A stretch of 50,800 bases of DNA from contig QKED01000059.1 in assembly GCA_003252455.1 (NCBI GenBank), positions 1 to 50,800 of the forward strand, written 5' to 3'. The position numbers and the translations under genes are program-made. How positions within the stretch are numbered: position 1 is the stretch's first letter; the number at the start of each line of letters is the position of its first letter. Under the pieces are notes generated by a model. It saw only the letters and a program-made list of their open reading frames with translations. It ran no database searches and was not told where the DNA came from. This DNA comes from Gammaproteobacteria bacterium. GTDB lineage: Bacteria; Pseudomonadota; Gammaproteobacteria; Thiohalomonadales; Thiohalomonadaceae. Below are positions 8,292 through 15,471 of this stretch, piece by piece.

Positions 8292-8312
8292 GGCGGGCCA
8301 CGGGGGCCCGCC
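8292..8312. other. Intercistronic GC-rich hairpin
   Basis: GGCGGGCC and GGCCCGCC form perfect 8-bp arms around a 5-nt loop, in the 46-bp gap between the receptor stop and the oxidase start. No T-tract follows, so it is more likely an mRNA-stabilising or partial attenuation element than a terminator. Confidence 0.55.
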
Positions 8313-8322
8313 GCGCCTTGGG

Positions 8323-10647
8323 TCAGAACGCGTAGTCGAGGGTCAGACGTACGTTGCGCGCGTCGCCCTTGTAGGCGAAGGCACCGCTACGGTAGGCGGC
8401 CAGGTAGTAGTCCTCGTCGAGCACGTTGCCGACGTTGAGGCGCACGCCGAGGTCGCGATTGACCTGGTAGCTGGCGAACAGGTCGACCACGCTGTGCGCC
8501 GGGATGGTGTAGCTGTAGTCCCCGAGGGTGCTGTCGTATCCGGCGGCGCTGTCGGGCTGACCGGCGTACATCTCGCTGGCGTAGGTGTAGCTGCCGCCGA
8601 GGTTGAGCTTGGGGGTGGTCTGGTGGTTGAGCTGGAGATAGGCGGATTGGTCGGCGAAGTTGCTCAGGGCGCGCCCCTCGTTCGCCGGGGTGATCGACTC
8701 CAGCACCTCGGAGCGCATGAGGCTGACCCCGGCCTGGGCGCTGAGGCGCTCGGTGAGGCGTCCGGCGAGGGCGAGTTCGACGCCGCGCACGCGGTTGGCG
8801 CCGGTGTTGAGGCTGCCGAGGTTGCTGTAGGAGTCGCCGCTGGGCTGCTCCATGACGTCGCGCTTGGTGATCTGGAACAGCGCGGCGGTGAGCAGCAGGC
8901 GCTCGCCGTTGAGGTTCCACTTGGTGCCCAGCTCGATGTTCTCGGCGCGCTCCGGGCGGCTGTCGGCGATCGCCTCGGGGTCGCCGCTCGGCACGCAGAC
9001 GCCGCCGTAGCCGCAGCTGGAGCCGACGTCGGACTCACCGCCGTTGATCTCGCTGGAGGTGCTGTAGGTGAGGTAGAGGTTGCCCTGCGGGGTGAGGGCG
9101 CGCACCAGGCCTAGATGGCCGTTCCAGAGGGTGTCGTCGTAGCTGTAGACGGTCTGTGTGCCGCCGCTTTGGGTGGTGTTGCTGTAGTCGAAGCGGTCGA
9201 CGCGCACCCCGGCGAAGAGGGTCAGCTCGCGGTTGAGGTCGACCGTGTCCATCAGTGCCAGGGAGGTGGTCTTGACCCGCCAGTCGGCGTCCCAATCGCC
9301 CTTGCTGATCTGGCGCCCCATGAGGCTGTTGATATTGCTCAGATAGTTGCCGTTGGCGTCCTGGATGCACCAGCCGGGGCTGGCGCCGCCGCGCCCGCTG
9401 ACGGTGCAGTTGCTGGCGCCGCTGTTGCTGACGTTGTAGACGCCGTTGAGCACCTGCTCGTCGGTGTAGGTGAGGCCGAGGATCAGGGCGTGGTTGAGGC
9501 CGCCGAGTTCGGTGTCGAGGAACAGGTTGGTGTGGTTGGCCAGGTACTCCACCTCCTGCCAGCCCTGGTGGGTGCTGAGGCTGACGGTGGGGTTGCCGCT
9601 GGTGTCTGTGGTGCCGCGCGCGCCGGTGGTGACGTAGCCGTTGTTGGTGCGCCCGATGCGGGTGGCGTTGTGCACGCGCAGGCCGTCGCGCACGCGGTAG
9701 GCGAGGCGCAGGGTGGCCACGTCTACCTCGGTGTCGAGGAAGTCCTGCTCCTGGGCGTAGGCGGGCAGATCGTCCACCGGTTGGCCGCCTTCGGCGAGGG
9801 GGCGGATGTAGTTGCCGAGGTCGGGGATATCTTCGGCGCGCAGGTGGTAGAAGTCGGCCTTCACCTCTAGACGCTCACTGGGGCGAAAACCGATGGCCAG
9901 GGCGGCGCCGTCGCGGGTGGAGTCGGCGGGGGCGCGCTCGGGCACCTCTTCGTAGGCGTGCAGCAGGTTGAGGCGCAGCGCCAGGTCGTCGCCCAGGGTG
10001 CGGTTGAGGTCGAGGGTGAGGCGGCGCTGGGCGTCGCTGCCGAGGCCGACGCCGAGCTTGCCGAAGTCGTAGTCGTGGCTCGCCTGCTTGGTCACGCTGT
10101 TGATCGCGCCGCCGGTGGTGCCGCGCCCTGCGAAGGTAGAGCTGGGGCCCTTGGTGACCTCCACCTGCTCCACGGCGAAGCTCTCGCGGGTGGTCATGCC
10201 GGGGTCGCGCAGGCCGTCGATGTAGACGTCGGAGCGCGCCTCGTGACCACGGATGACGTAGCGGTCGCCGAAGGCGTTGCCGTTCTCGCCGGTGCCGAGG
10301 GTGATGCCCGGTTGCGCCTGGAGGATGTCGCGCAGGTCGCTGCGCCCGGACTCCTGGATCTGCGTCTGGGTGAGGACGTTGATGGTCTGCGGGGTCTCGG
10401 CCAACGGGCGGCTGTGGCGCTCGTCGCCGGAGTATTTGGCCTTGTAGGGCTCGCCCGGTTCGGCGTAGGGATTGGTGTCGCTGGTGCGCTCCTCGATCTG
10501 TAGGGTGTCGAGGGAGAAGACCTCCTCGGCGAGGGCCGGGACGCTGCCGATCAGGCCGAGGGTGGTGAGGCCGAGCAGCGCGGTGTTGCCACCGAGGGCG
10601 CTGCGTAGGCTGTGTGGGCGCAGGATGGCCGGGGATTTTTTCTGCAT
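8323..10647 (-). CDS. TonB-dependent catecholate-type siderophore receptor (PiuA/Fiu-like)
   Basis: 774 residues. Signal region ends ..GSVPALA, followed by a TonB box-like stretch (EEVFSLDTLQIEE). The plug domain has RPLAETPQTINVLTQTQIQE, DILQAQPGITLG, NAFGDRYVIRGHEARSDVYIDGLRDPG and VEVTKGPSSTFAGRGTTGGAINSVTK, all typical of TIGR01783 siderophore receptors such as Fiu and PiuA. A loop with two cysteines (NCTVSGRGGASPGWC) is seen mid-barrel. It ends with the classic barrel C-terminus NVRLTLDYAF. Adjacent piuC and tonB/exbB/exbD genes support catecholate-iron uptake across the outer membrane. Start chosen at the ATG giving a full signal peptide. Confidence 0.94.
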   Translation of the reverse strand: MQKKSPAILRPHSLRSALGGNTALLGLTTLGLIGSVPALAEEVFSLDTLQIEERTSDTNPYAEPGEPYKAKYSGDERHSRPLAETPQTINVLTQTQIQESGRSDLRDILQAQPGITLGTGENGNAFGDRYVIRGHEARSDVYIDGLRDPGMTTRESFAVEQVEVTKGPSSTFAGRGTTGGAINSVTKQASHDYDFGKLGVGLGSDAQRRLTLDLNRTLGDDLALRLNLLHAYEEVPERAPADSTRDGAALAIGFRPSERLEVKADFYHLRAEDIPDLGNYIRPLAEGGQPVDDLPAYAQEQDFLDTEVDVATLRLAYRVRDGLRVHNATRIGRTNNGYVTTGARGTTDTSGNPTVSLSTHQGWQEVEYLANHTNLFLDTELGGLNHALILGLTYTDEQVLNGVYNVSNSGASNCTVSGRGGASPGWCIQDANGNYLSNINSLMGRQISKGDWDADWRVKTTSLALMDTVDLNRELTLFAGVRVDRFDYSNTTQSGGTQTVYSYDDTLWNGHLGLVRALTPQGNLYLTYSTSSEINGGESDVGSSCGYGGVCVPSGDPEAIADSRPERAENIELGTKWNLNGERLLLTAALFQITKRDVMEQPSGDSYSNLGSLNTGANRVRGVELALAGRLTERLSAQAGVSLMRSEVLESITPANEGRALSNFADQSAYLQLNHQTTPKLNLGGSYTYASEMYAGQPDSAAGYDSTLGDYSYTIPAHSVVDLFASYQVNRDLGVRLNVGNVLDEDYYLAAYRSGAFAYKGDARNVRLTLDYAF

Positions 10648-10671
10648 CGGGTTGTTAGTCTCTGGTTCGCT

Positions 10672-11499
10672 TCATTGGGTAATCAATGAGTACTCGACGG
10701 GGATGGAGAGGGTGACCTGCTCGCGCCCCAGGCTGGCGGGGATCGGCGGTAGCGGGTCGGCCCGCGTCAACATGTCCAGAGCTGCCTGATCGAGAAGTGG
10801 GTGGCTAGAACGTTGTCGGACTCGCGCTTGGGTGATGGAGCCATCGCGCAGGATGGTGAACTGGATCTCGACGGTGCCTTGTTGTTTCTCCTTTTTGAGT
10901 TGGGCCGGGTAGTGTTTGTGGCGCGCCAGTTGGCGCATGACGCGGGCGAAGTAGCTGCGCGCGTCACCCGCACGACCGCCCCCCTGGGCGTCGCTCGCCT
11001 CGCCGGTGGCGGCGACTTGCTGGGTTTGGGTGGCGCCGCCCTGGGTGTCGGGCGAGGCGCTGGTCGCGGGTGTGGGCCTCGGCGCGGGTTGCGGCTCGGG
11101 CTTTGGCTCGGGCCTTGGCTCGGGCTTTGGCTCGGGCTTTGGCTCGGGCTTTGGCTCGGGCTTTGGCTCGGGCTTCGGCTCGGGTTTCGGCTCGGGTTTC
11201 GGCTCGGGTTTCGGCTCGGGTTTCGGCTCGGGTTTCGGCTCGGGCCTTGGTTCGAGGTCGGGCGTGGGTGTCGCCTCCGGTGTCGTGGCCTGGCGGGTCA
11301 CGTCGCTGCCGAGCACCCCCAGGCCCAGCTCCACGCCATGCTCGCCCTGGTCGCGGGCGTAGGCGATGCGCGTCGTCTCCGGGCGGCTGAGGAGCGCCGC
11401 CAGGCCGAGGTGCAGCAGCAGGGCGGTGGCGAGGGCGAGGCCCCAGGCCAGACCATGCAGGGGGTGAGGGGTGCGCGTTGTGGCGCGTGAGGGGGACAC
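10672..11499 (-). CDS. tonB: TonB energy-transducing protein with long Pro-Glu/Pro-Lys spacer
   Basis: 275 residues with a GTG start at 11499 ([13 protein letters not shown]). An N-terminal anchor helix ([20 protein letters not shown]) with the conserved His in the membrane is followed by a periplasmic linker made of EPKP/EPRP repeats (residues ~80-135). The C-terminal TonB domain reads [20 protein letters not shown] (YP motif) through [15 protein letters not shown] to [20 protein letters not shown]. First gene of the operon and placed after a strong Fur-like site. It spans the periplasm to power the receptor encoded 24 bp downstream. Confidence 0.95.
   Translation of the reverse strand: MSPSRATTRTPHPLHGLAWGLALATALLLHLGLAALLSRPETTRIAYARDQGEHGVELGLGVLGSDVTRQATTPEATPTPDLEPRPEPKPEPKPEPKPEPKPEPKPEPKPEPKPEPKPEPKPEPKPEPRPEPKPEPQPAPRPTPATSASPDTQGGATQTQQVAATGEASDAQGGGRAGDARSYFARVMRQLARHKHYPAQLKKEKQQGTVEIQFTILRDGSITQARVRQRSSHPLLDQAALDMLTRADPLPPIPASLGREQVTLSIPVEYSLITQ
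11093..11256. repeat. 12-bp tandem repeat encoding EPKP in tonB
   Basis: About fourteen copies of GGCTCGGGCTTT or close variants, seen on the + strand (minus strand codes for KPEP). Units fall into two homogeneous blocks, GGCTCGGGCTTT and GGCTCGGGTTTC, suggesting recent slippage or unit duplication. It encodes the rigid periplasmic spacer of TonB. Confidence 0.9.
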
Positions 11500-11600
11500 G
11501 CTCTACGGCCTCCGAGGCAGATCTTCGGAGGGCTCGCTGGCGCTGGCTGGCTGGCCCGGTGGGGATTCAGTCTCGCAGGGCGCTGCGAGCGTCAATCAAC

Positions 11601-11626
11601 GAGAATGATTCTCATGAGAATATGAG
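11601..11626. promoter_or_regulatory. Candidate Fur box upstream of tonB
   Basis: GAGAATGATTCTCATGAGAA overlaps several Fur hexamers and contains the GAGAATGATTCTC palindrome. A further TCTCATTTGCGAG-like half lies at 11640-11652. It sits about 100 bp upstream of the tonB GTG start and far from the next gene's 3' end, so it most likely controls the tonB-receptor-piuC-exbBDD operon. Confidence 0.75.
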
Positions 11627-11767
11627 CGGATGATACCCGTTCTCATTTGCGAGTCAACCCATTTTTTCCGCAATGCCTACGAAGGGCACTTCGGGATGGG
11701 CGAGGGGGGCTGTGGTCAGGGCTGGGTGTGGAGAAAAGCGGGGGATGGCGGTGACCGGGCAAAGGGG

Positions 11768-12898
11768 CTATGCCCCTAGTTCGACCCAGCGACGCTCTTT
11801 GGCGGAGCGGGCGATCGCCTCCAGCAGCTCCAGCCCCTCGCGGGCATGGTGGGCGGAGTAGACCTGGTGGCACCCCTCGATCGTGCGACCGTCGAGGTCG
11901 GCGGCGATGTCGGCGTAGATGTTGGCGAAGGCCTCCAGGAAGCCCGCCGGGTGGCCCGCCTTGAAGCGGTTGTAACGCAGCAACTGGGCCTCCTGCACAT
12001 CGACGCAGGCGCGGTCGAGGCGTGTGGTGTGGCCACGGTTGTCGTGCAGGGTGAGGACCTCGGGTTCCATCTGGAACCACTCCGCCGCCCCCTCTGAGCC
12101 GTAGATGCGTACGCGCAGCCCGTTGCGGTGGCCGAGGGCCGCCTTGCTGTACCACATGCTGCACTGGATGCCGTCGGAGTAGTGGATCAGTGCGGAGACG
12201 TTGTCCACCACCTGGTGGAAGCTGCCGAGGCTCGCCTGGCTGGAGACCAGCGCCAGGGGGCGCGCGCCGGTGAGAAAGTCGACGATGTGGTGCAGGTGCA
12301 CGCCGAGGTCGAGGGAGATGGTGGGGATGGTGCCGTCGCTCAGGCGCCACTGCTGGGGGATCACCGGCTGGCCGTCGCGCCCGAGGCGGGCGAAGCCCTC
12401 CTGCGGCATCTCGATGTGCACCTGCTCGATGGTGCCGAATCGCCCCGCACGCACCAGCGCCTGCAGCTCGCGCAACATGGGGTAGCCGGTGTAGTTGTAG
12501 GTGACGTAGAGGCGTTGGCCGGTGGCGGCCTGGGTTGCCTCGATGTGCCGGGCGTCCTCGCTGTTGCTGGCCAGCGCCTTTTCGCAGATCACCGTCAGCC
12601 CCGCCTCCAAGGCGGCTACCACCGCCGGGGTGTGGGCCGGGGTGGGGGTGAGGATCACCACACCGTCGAGCCGCCCGCGCTCGGCGTCGAGCAGCGCCTG
12701 CCAATTGGCGTAGCAGCGCCCCGGGGCGACGTGGTGCCGTTCGGCAGTGCGGCGATTCACCTCCGGATCCTTGCTGAAACAACCCGCCTCGATGTGGAAC
12801 AGCCCATCCATCTGGGCGGCGATGAAGTGGGTCTCGCCCACGGCGGAGTTGAGGCCGCCGCCGATGAAACCGAACTTGAGGGGGGAGGCTGAGGGCAT
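11768..12898 (-). CDS. Gfo/Idh/MocA-family NAD(P)-dependent oxidoreductase
   Basis: 376 residues from the ATG at 12898 (MPSASPLKFGFIGGGLNSAVGE). The Rossmann motif GFIGGGLNS is near the N-terminus, then DGVVILTPTPAHTPAVVAAL and CEKALASNSEDA; the family's catalytic EKP is EKA here. The C-terminal half contains SLDLGVHLHHIVDFLTG, with the His pair typical of the family's substrate site, and a terminal region listing VYSAHHAREGLELLEAI. Family members oxidise or reduce sugars, inositols or their derivatives; the substrate cannot be read from sequence. It stands alone, downstream of the DsrC-like gene on the same strand with a 175-bp gap. Confidence 0.87.
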   Translation of the reverse strand: MPSASPLKFGFIGGGLNSAVGETHFIAAQMDGLFHIEAGCFSKDPEVNRRTAERHHVAPGRCYANWQALLDAERGRLDGVVILTPTPAHTPAVVAALEAGLTVICEKALASNSEDARHIEATQAATGQRLYVTYNYTGYPMLRELQALVRAGRFGTIEQVHIEMPQEGFARLGRDGQPVIPQQWRLSDGTIPTISLDLGVHLHHIVDFLTGARPLALVSSQASLGSFHQVVDNVSALIHYSDGIQCSMWYSKAALGHRNGLRVRIYGSEGAAEWFQMEPEVLTLHDNRGHTTRLDRACVDVQEAQLLRYNRFKAGHPAGFLEAFANIYADIAADLDGRTIEGCHQVYSAHHAREGLELLEAIARSAKERRWVELGA

Positions 12899-13073
12899 GG
12901 GTGACTCGTCCGATGGGTTGGCGGGCGCCGCAAGGCGCAATCTTTGCGCCAGTATGCGGTGGCCCCGGAGGAGCGGCAACCATTCGACGTGGCATCGGGG
13001 TGCGGGCGGTCACTTTGGCCGAGTGAGAGGGTGTCTCGCACGATGACCAGGGGCTTTCGGCGCCGCGCCGCCC

Positions 13074-13406
13074 TCAGCCCGTGCTCCAAGCGCGCGGACG
13101 ACGCATCCCCGCCACCTTGCACGCTTGCTTCACATAGCCGTAGGGGAAGAGCGCGAAGAGGTGGTTGCGCGCCTTGCGCCCGTGCCCCTGCTCCTCGGCC
13201 AGATAGCGGATGGTGTGGCGCGCATCGGGGATGACGCCGTGCTCCTGGTAGTAGTCGCGCATAAAGCGGAACACCCCCCAGTGCTCCGCACCGAGGGCCA
13301 GCCCCTCGGCCTCGGCCAGCTGCTCCGCCAGCGGCTCGCTCCACTGCTCCGGGTCGACCAGATAGCCCTCCTCGTCGAGGGCGGCGGCGGTGTGGATCGC
13401 GTTCAT
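13074..13406 (-). CDS. DsrC/TusE-family sulfur-relay-like protein lacking the C-terminal cysteine
   Basis: 110 residues from the ATG at 13406, which has a ribosome-binding site (GGGAGAAG). It keeps the DsrC fold hallmarks: LDEEGYLVDPEQWSEPLAEQ, HWGVFRFMRDYYQEHGVIPD, IRYLAEEQGHGRKARNHLF-type core and FPYGYVKQACKVAGM. The upstream cysteine of the flexible arm (C96, CysB) is present, but the penultimate cysteine (CysA), which carries the persulfide in TusE and DsrC, is replaced: the end reads RRPRAWSTG with Trp at the expected site. It may therefore belong to the regulatory DsrC-like group rather than the sulfur-transfer proteins. It is divergent from a LysR gene. Confidence 0.85.
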   Translation of the reverse strand: MNAIHTAAALDEEGYLVDPEQWSEPLAEQLAEAEGLALGAEHWGVFRFMRDYYQEHGVIPDARHTIRYLAEEQGHGRKARNHLFALFPYGYVKQACKVAGMRRPRAWSTG

Positions 13407-13515
13407 CGGCTTCTCCCTTGGGTGGTTCGTGGTGGCCCTGATGACATCAAGTGGGCCGGTGAACAAAGGGTAGGGGCGCTTTTTGTATTAGACAAACGAA
13501 ATATTTTGGCAGTTA

Positions 13516-13534
13516 ATATCGGCTAATCCGATAT
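13516..13534. promoter_or_regulatory. Perfect palindrome, likely LysR operator
   Basis: ATATCGG-CTAAT-CCGATAT, two perfect 7-bp arms with a 5-bp centre, in the 243-bp space between the divergent DsrC-like gene and LysR gene. It is AT-richer than its surroundings. LysR-family regulators commonly bind such dyads between themselves and a divergent target. Confidence 0.65.
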
Positions 13535-13551
13535 ATGTTGGGTCCGACGTT

Positions 13552-13606
13552 GGAGTACAGCCCTCGGGCTGTCTCTAGCGAGGGCACAGCCCGAGGGCTG
13601 TACTCC
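13552..13606. repeat. Dispersed palindromic repeat, inverted pair (copies B and C)
   Basis: Two copies of GGAGTACAGCCCTCGGGCTGT in inverted orientation (13552-13572 and 13586-13606) with 13 bp between. They can form a long hairpin and match the copy at 3429-3451. They lie in the LysR upstream region, beyond the operator. Confidence 0.75.
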
Positions 13607-13649
13607 AGGGGATTCGGGGAGATAGTGAGAAGCACGAGGGGTATCTGCC

Positions 13650-14519
13650 ATGGACACCGAATTCGCCCGCACCTTCCTCGCCGTGGCCGCCGCCGGAAAC
13701 TTCGTCGCCGCCGCGCAGCGCCTGCACGTCACCCAATCCACCGTCAGCGCGCGCATCCAGACGCTGGAGACACAGCTCGGCGCACGCCTCTTCCGCCGAG
13801 GCCGGGGCGGCGCCGAACTCACCGCCGCCGGGCAGCGCTTCCTGCGCCACGCCAAGACCCTGGTGCGCACCCTGGAGCAGGCGCGCCACGACGTCGGCCT
13901 GCCCGGCGGCTACGCCGGCACCCTCACCCTGGGTGGACGCATCGCCCTGTGGGACGACTTCCTCGCCCGCTGGGCCGCCTGGATGCGCGAGGCCGCCCCC
14001 GAGGTGGCCCTGCGCCTGGAGATCGGCTTCGAAGAGGGGATGATGCAGGCCCTGGTGCAGGGCACCCTCGACCTCGGCGTGATGTACACCCCCCAGCGCC
14101 GTCCCGGCCTCGTGGTCGAGGCGCTGTTCGACGAGACCCTGGTGCTGGTCGGCGCCGACCCCGCCTGCCCCTGGCCCGACCCCGACTATATCCACGTCGA
14201 CTGGGGCCCCGAGTTCTACGCCCAGTTCAGCGCTGCCTTCCCCGAGCTGCCGCCCCCCGCGCAGCACGCCAACATCGGCTGGCTCGCCTACCAGTGGATG
14301 CAGGCGCGCGGCGGCTCCGCCTACCTGCCCCTGCGCATGGTGCGCAGCGCCCTCGCCGAGGGGCGCCTACACCGCCTACCCGAGGCACCGAGCTTCGCTG
14401 TCAGCGTTTATCTGGTCTACCCGCAGGGGCAGGCCGAAGGGCCGTTGGTGCGGGCGTTGGAGGGGTTGCGGGCGTTGGCGAGCGCAGAGGGAGATACAGG
14501 TGGAGAGGTGCAGGCCTGA
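13650..14519 (+). CDS. LysR-family transcriptional regulator
   Basis: 289 residues. The N-terminal winged helix-turn-helix reads FARTFLAVAAAGNFVAAAQRL..THVTQSTVSARIQTLE-type sequence, with LGARLFRRGRGGAELTAAGQ following, as in LysR proteins. The C-terminal effector domain (residues ~95-275) has GTLDLGVMYTPQRRPGLVVE and DETLVLVGADPA. It is transcribed away from the DsrC-like gene, with an inverted repeat between them, so it probably regulates that gene and itself. The effector is unknown. Confidence 0.9.
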   Translation: MDTEFARTFLAVAAAGNFVAAAQRLHVTQSTVSARIQTLETQLGARLFRRGRGGAELTAAGQRFLRHAKTLVRTLEQARHDVGLPGGYAGTLTLGGRIALWDDFLARWAAWMREAAPEVALRLEIGFEEGMMQALVQGTLDLGVMYTPQRRPGLVVEALFDETLVLVGADPACPWPDPDYIHVDWGPEFYAQFSAAFPELPPPAQHANIGWLAYQWMQARGGSAYLPLRMVRSALAEGRLHRLPEAPSFAVSVYLVYPQGQAEGPLVRALEGLRALASAEGDTGGEVQA

Positions 14520-14598
14520 GGCTTAGCCATAGCCAGTTGGTGATCGGTTGATGGGTTGCTATGCTTAGACCCAAAATTTAGCTAAGAAGGGTCTAGCC

Positions 14599-14823
14599 AT
14601 GCAGTACAACGTCCACGAGGCCAAGTCTCAGCTCTCGGCACTCATCGCCAAGGCCGAGGCAGGCGAAGAGGTGATCATCGCCCGCGCCAACGCCCCCGCG
14701 GTCAGGCTGGTGCCAATCGAGCCACCTAAACAGGGGCGCGTATTGGGTGAGGCGAAGGGGTTGGTCTCCATCGCCGAAGACTTCGACACCCTGCCAGACG
14801 ACTTCATGGAACACTTCGAGTGA
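14599..14823 (+). CDS. Phd/YefM-family antitoxin
   Basis: 74 residues. The N-terminus MQYNVHEAKSQLSALIAKAE has the Phd/YefM fold signature (V-x-x-A-K-x-x-L-S-x-L-I), and ANAPAVRLVPIEPP is the usual beta segment. The C-terminal tail (EDFDTLPDDFMEHFE) is acidic and probably neutralises the partner toxin. Its stop overlaps the start of the PIN gene by 4 bp (GTGA). Such antitoxins bind their own promoter. Confidence 0.9.
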   Translation: MQYNVHEAKSQLSALIAKAEAGEEVIIARANAPAVRLVPIEPPKQGRVLGEAKGLVSIAEDFDTLPDDFMEHFE

Positions 14824-15206
14824 GGGTCCTGCTGGATACCCACGCCTTTCTCTGGCTGGTGACGGATGCACCGCAGCTCAGCCCGAAGGCCAAGGCGATC
14901 TTCCTCGACGCCGAGAACGAGCTGCTCCTCAGTGCGGTGAGCGGTTTCGAGATCGCTGTGAAGTACAGCCTGGGCAAGCTCGAACTGAGCGAGCCACCAC
15001 GCGCCTTTATCGAAAACCGGGTGCGGCAGAACGCCCTTACCGTACTGCCTATCCAGATGCAGCACACCTACCGCCTCTCACACCTGCCTTTTCACCACCG
15101 AGACCCCTTCGACCGGATGTTGGTCGCTCAGGCGCTGGAGGAGGATATTCCACTGCTGAGTGCCGATGAGATCCTTTCTCAGTATGGAGTGGAGAGGTTG
15201 TGGTGA
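14820..15206 (+). CDS. PIN-domain ribonuclease toxin (VapC-like)
   Basis: 128 residues with a GTG start overlapping the antitoxin stop. The PIN acidic residues are visible: D6 (LLDTHAFLW), E44 (SGFEIAVK), D95/D98 (HRDPFDRML) and D116 (LSADE). This subgroup, with LWLVTDAPQLSPKAKAI and HLPFHHRDPFDRMLVAQA, is usually paired with Phd-type antitoxins rather than VapB. VapC-like toxins cleave RNA, often initiator tRNA or rRNA. The pair lies next to the IetAS-like genes. Confidence 0.92.
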   Translation: MRVLLDTHAFLWLVTDAPQLSPKAKAIFLDAENELLLSAVSGFEIAVKYSLGKLELSEPPRAFIENRVRQNALTVLPIQMQHTYRLSHLPFHHRDPFDRMLVAQALEEDIPLLSADEILSQYGVERLW

Positions 15207-15259
15207 CCTAGTGTGCCGCCTGTCTGTCTAGGAATACCCGTCGGTTCATTTGTGAGAGG

Positions 15260-15415
15260 CTACCACCCAGCAAAATAGATTGCAGTCACCGCAGCCCTCT
15301 CCCCGAACAGCGGTTGCTGGAAGCTACGCGAGGCGGTCGGATCACGCAGGTCGGCCAACTTGCTGCACACCAGAGGGAACTCGGACCGCTTCAGCACGGT
15401 GAGGTAGCGGGTCAT
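15260..15415 (-). pseudogene. Possible small ORF or gene remnant
   Basis: A 51-codon frame from ATG 15415 to TAG at 15260 has protein-like composition (MTRYLTVLKRSEFPLVC.. to ..AAVTAIYFAGW). No clear ribosome-binding site precedes it, and a stop lies just upstream in frame. It fills most of the gap between the PIN toxin and the protease gene. I do not recognise the sequence; it may be the end of an older gene disrupted when the island was formed, or a real small gene. Confidence 0.25.
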
Positions 15416-15471
15416 CACCCGTCAATGAGCCCAGATATTGAAACGCCGTAAGGACATCTCAACCAGCCTAT

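Noticed and set aside
11070-11390. Plus-strand frame of repeated Ala-Arg
   Set aside because: It is the antisense reading of the EPKP repeat of tonB.
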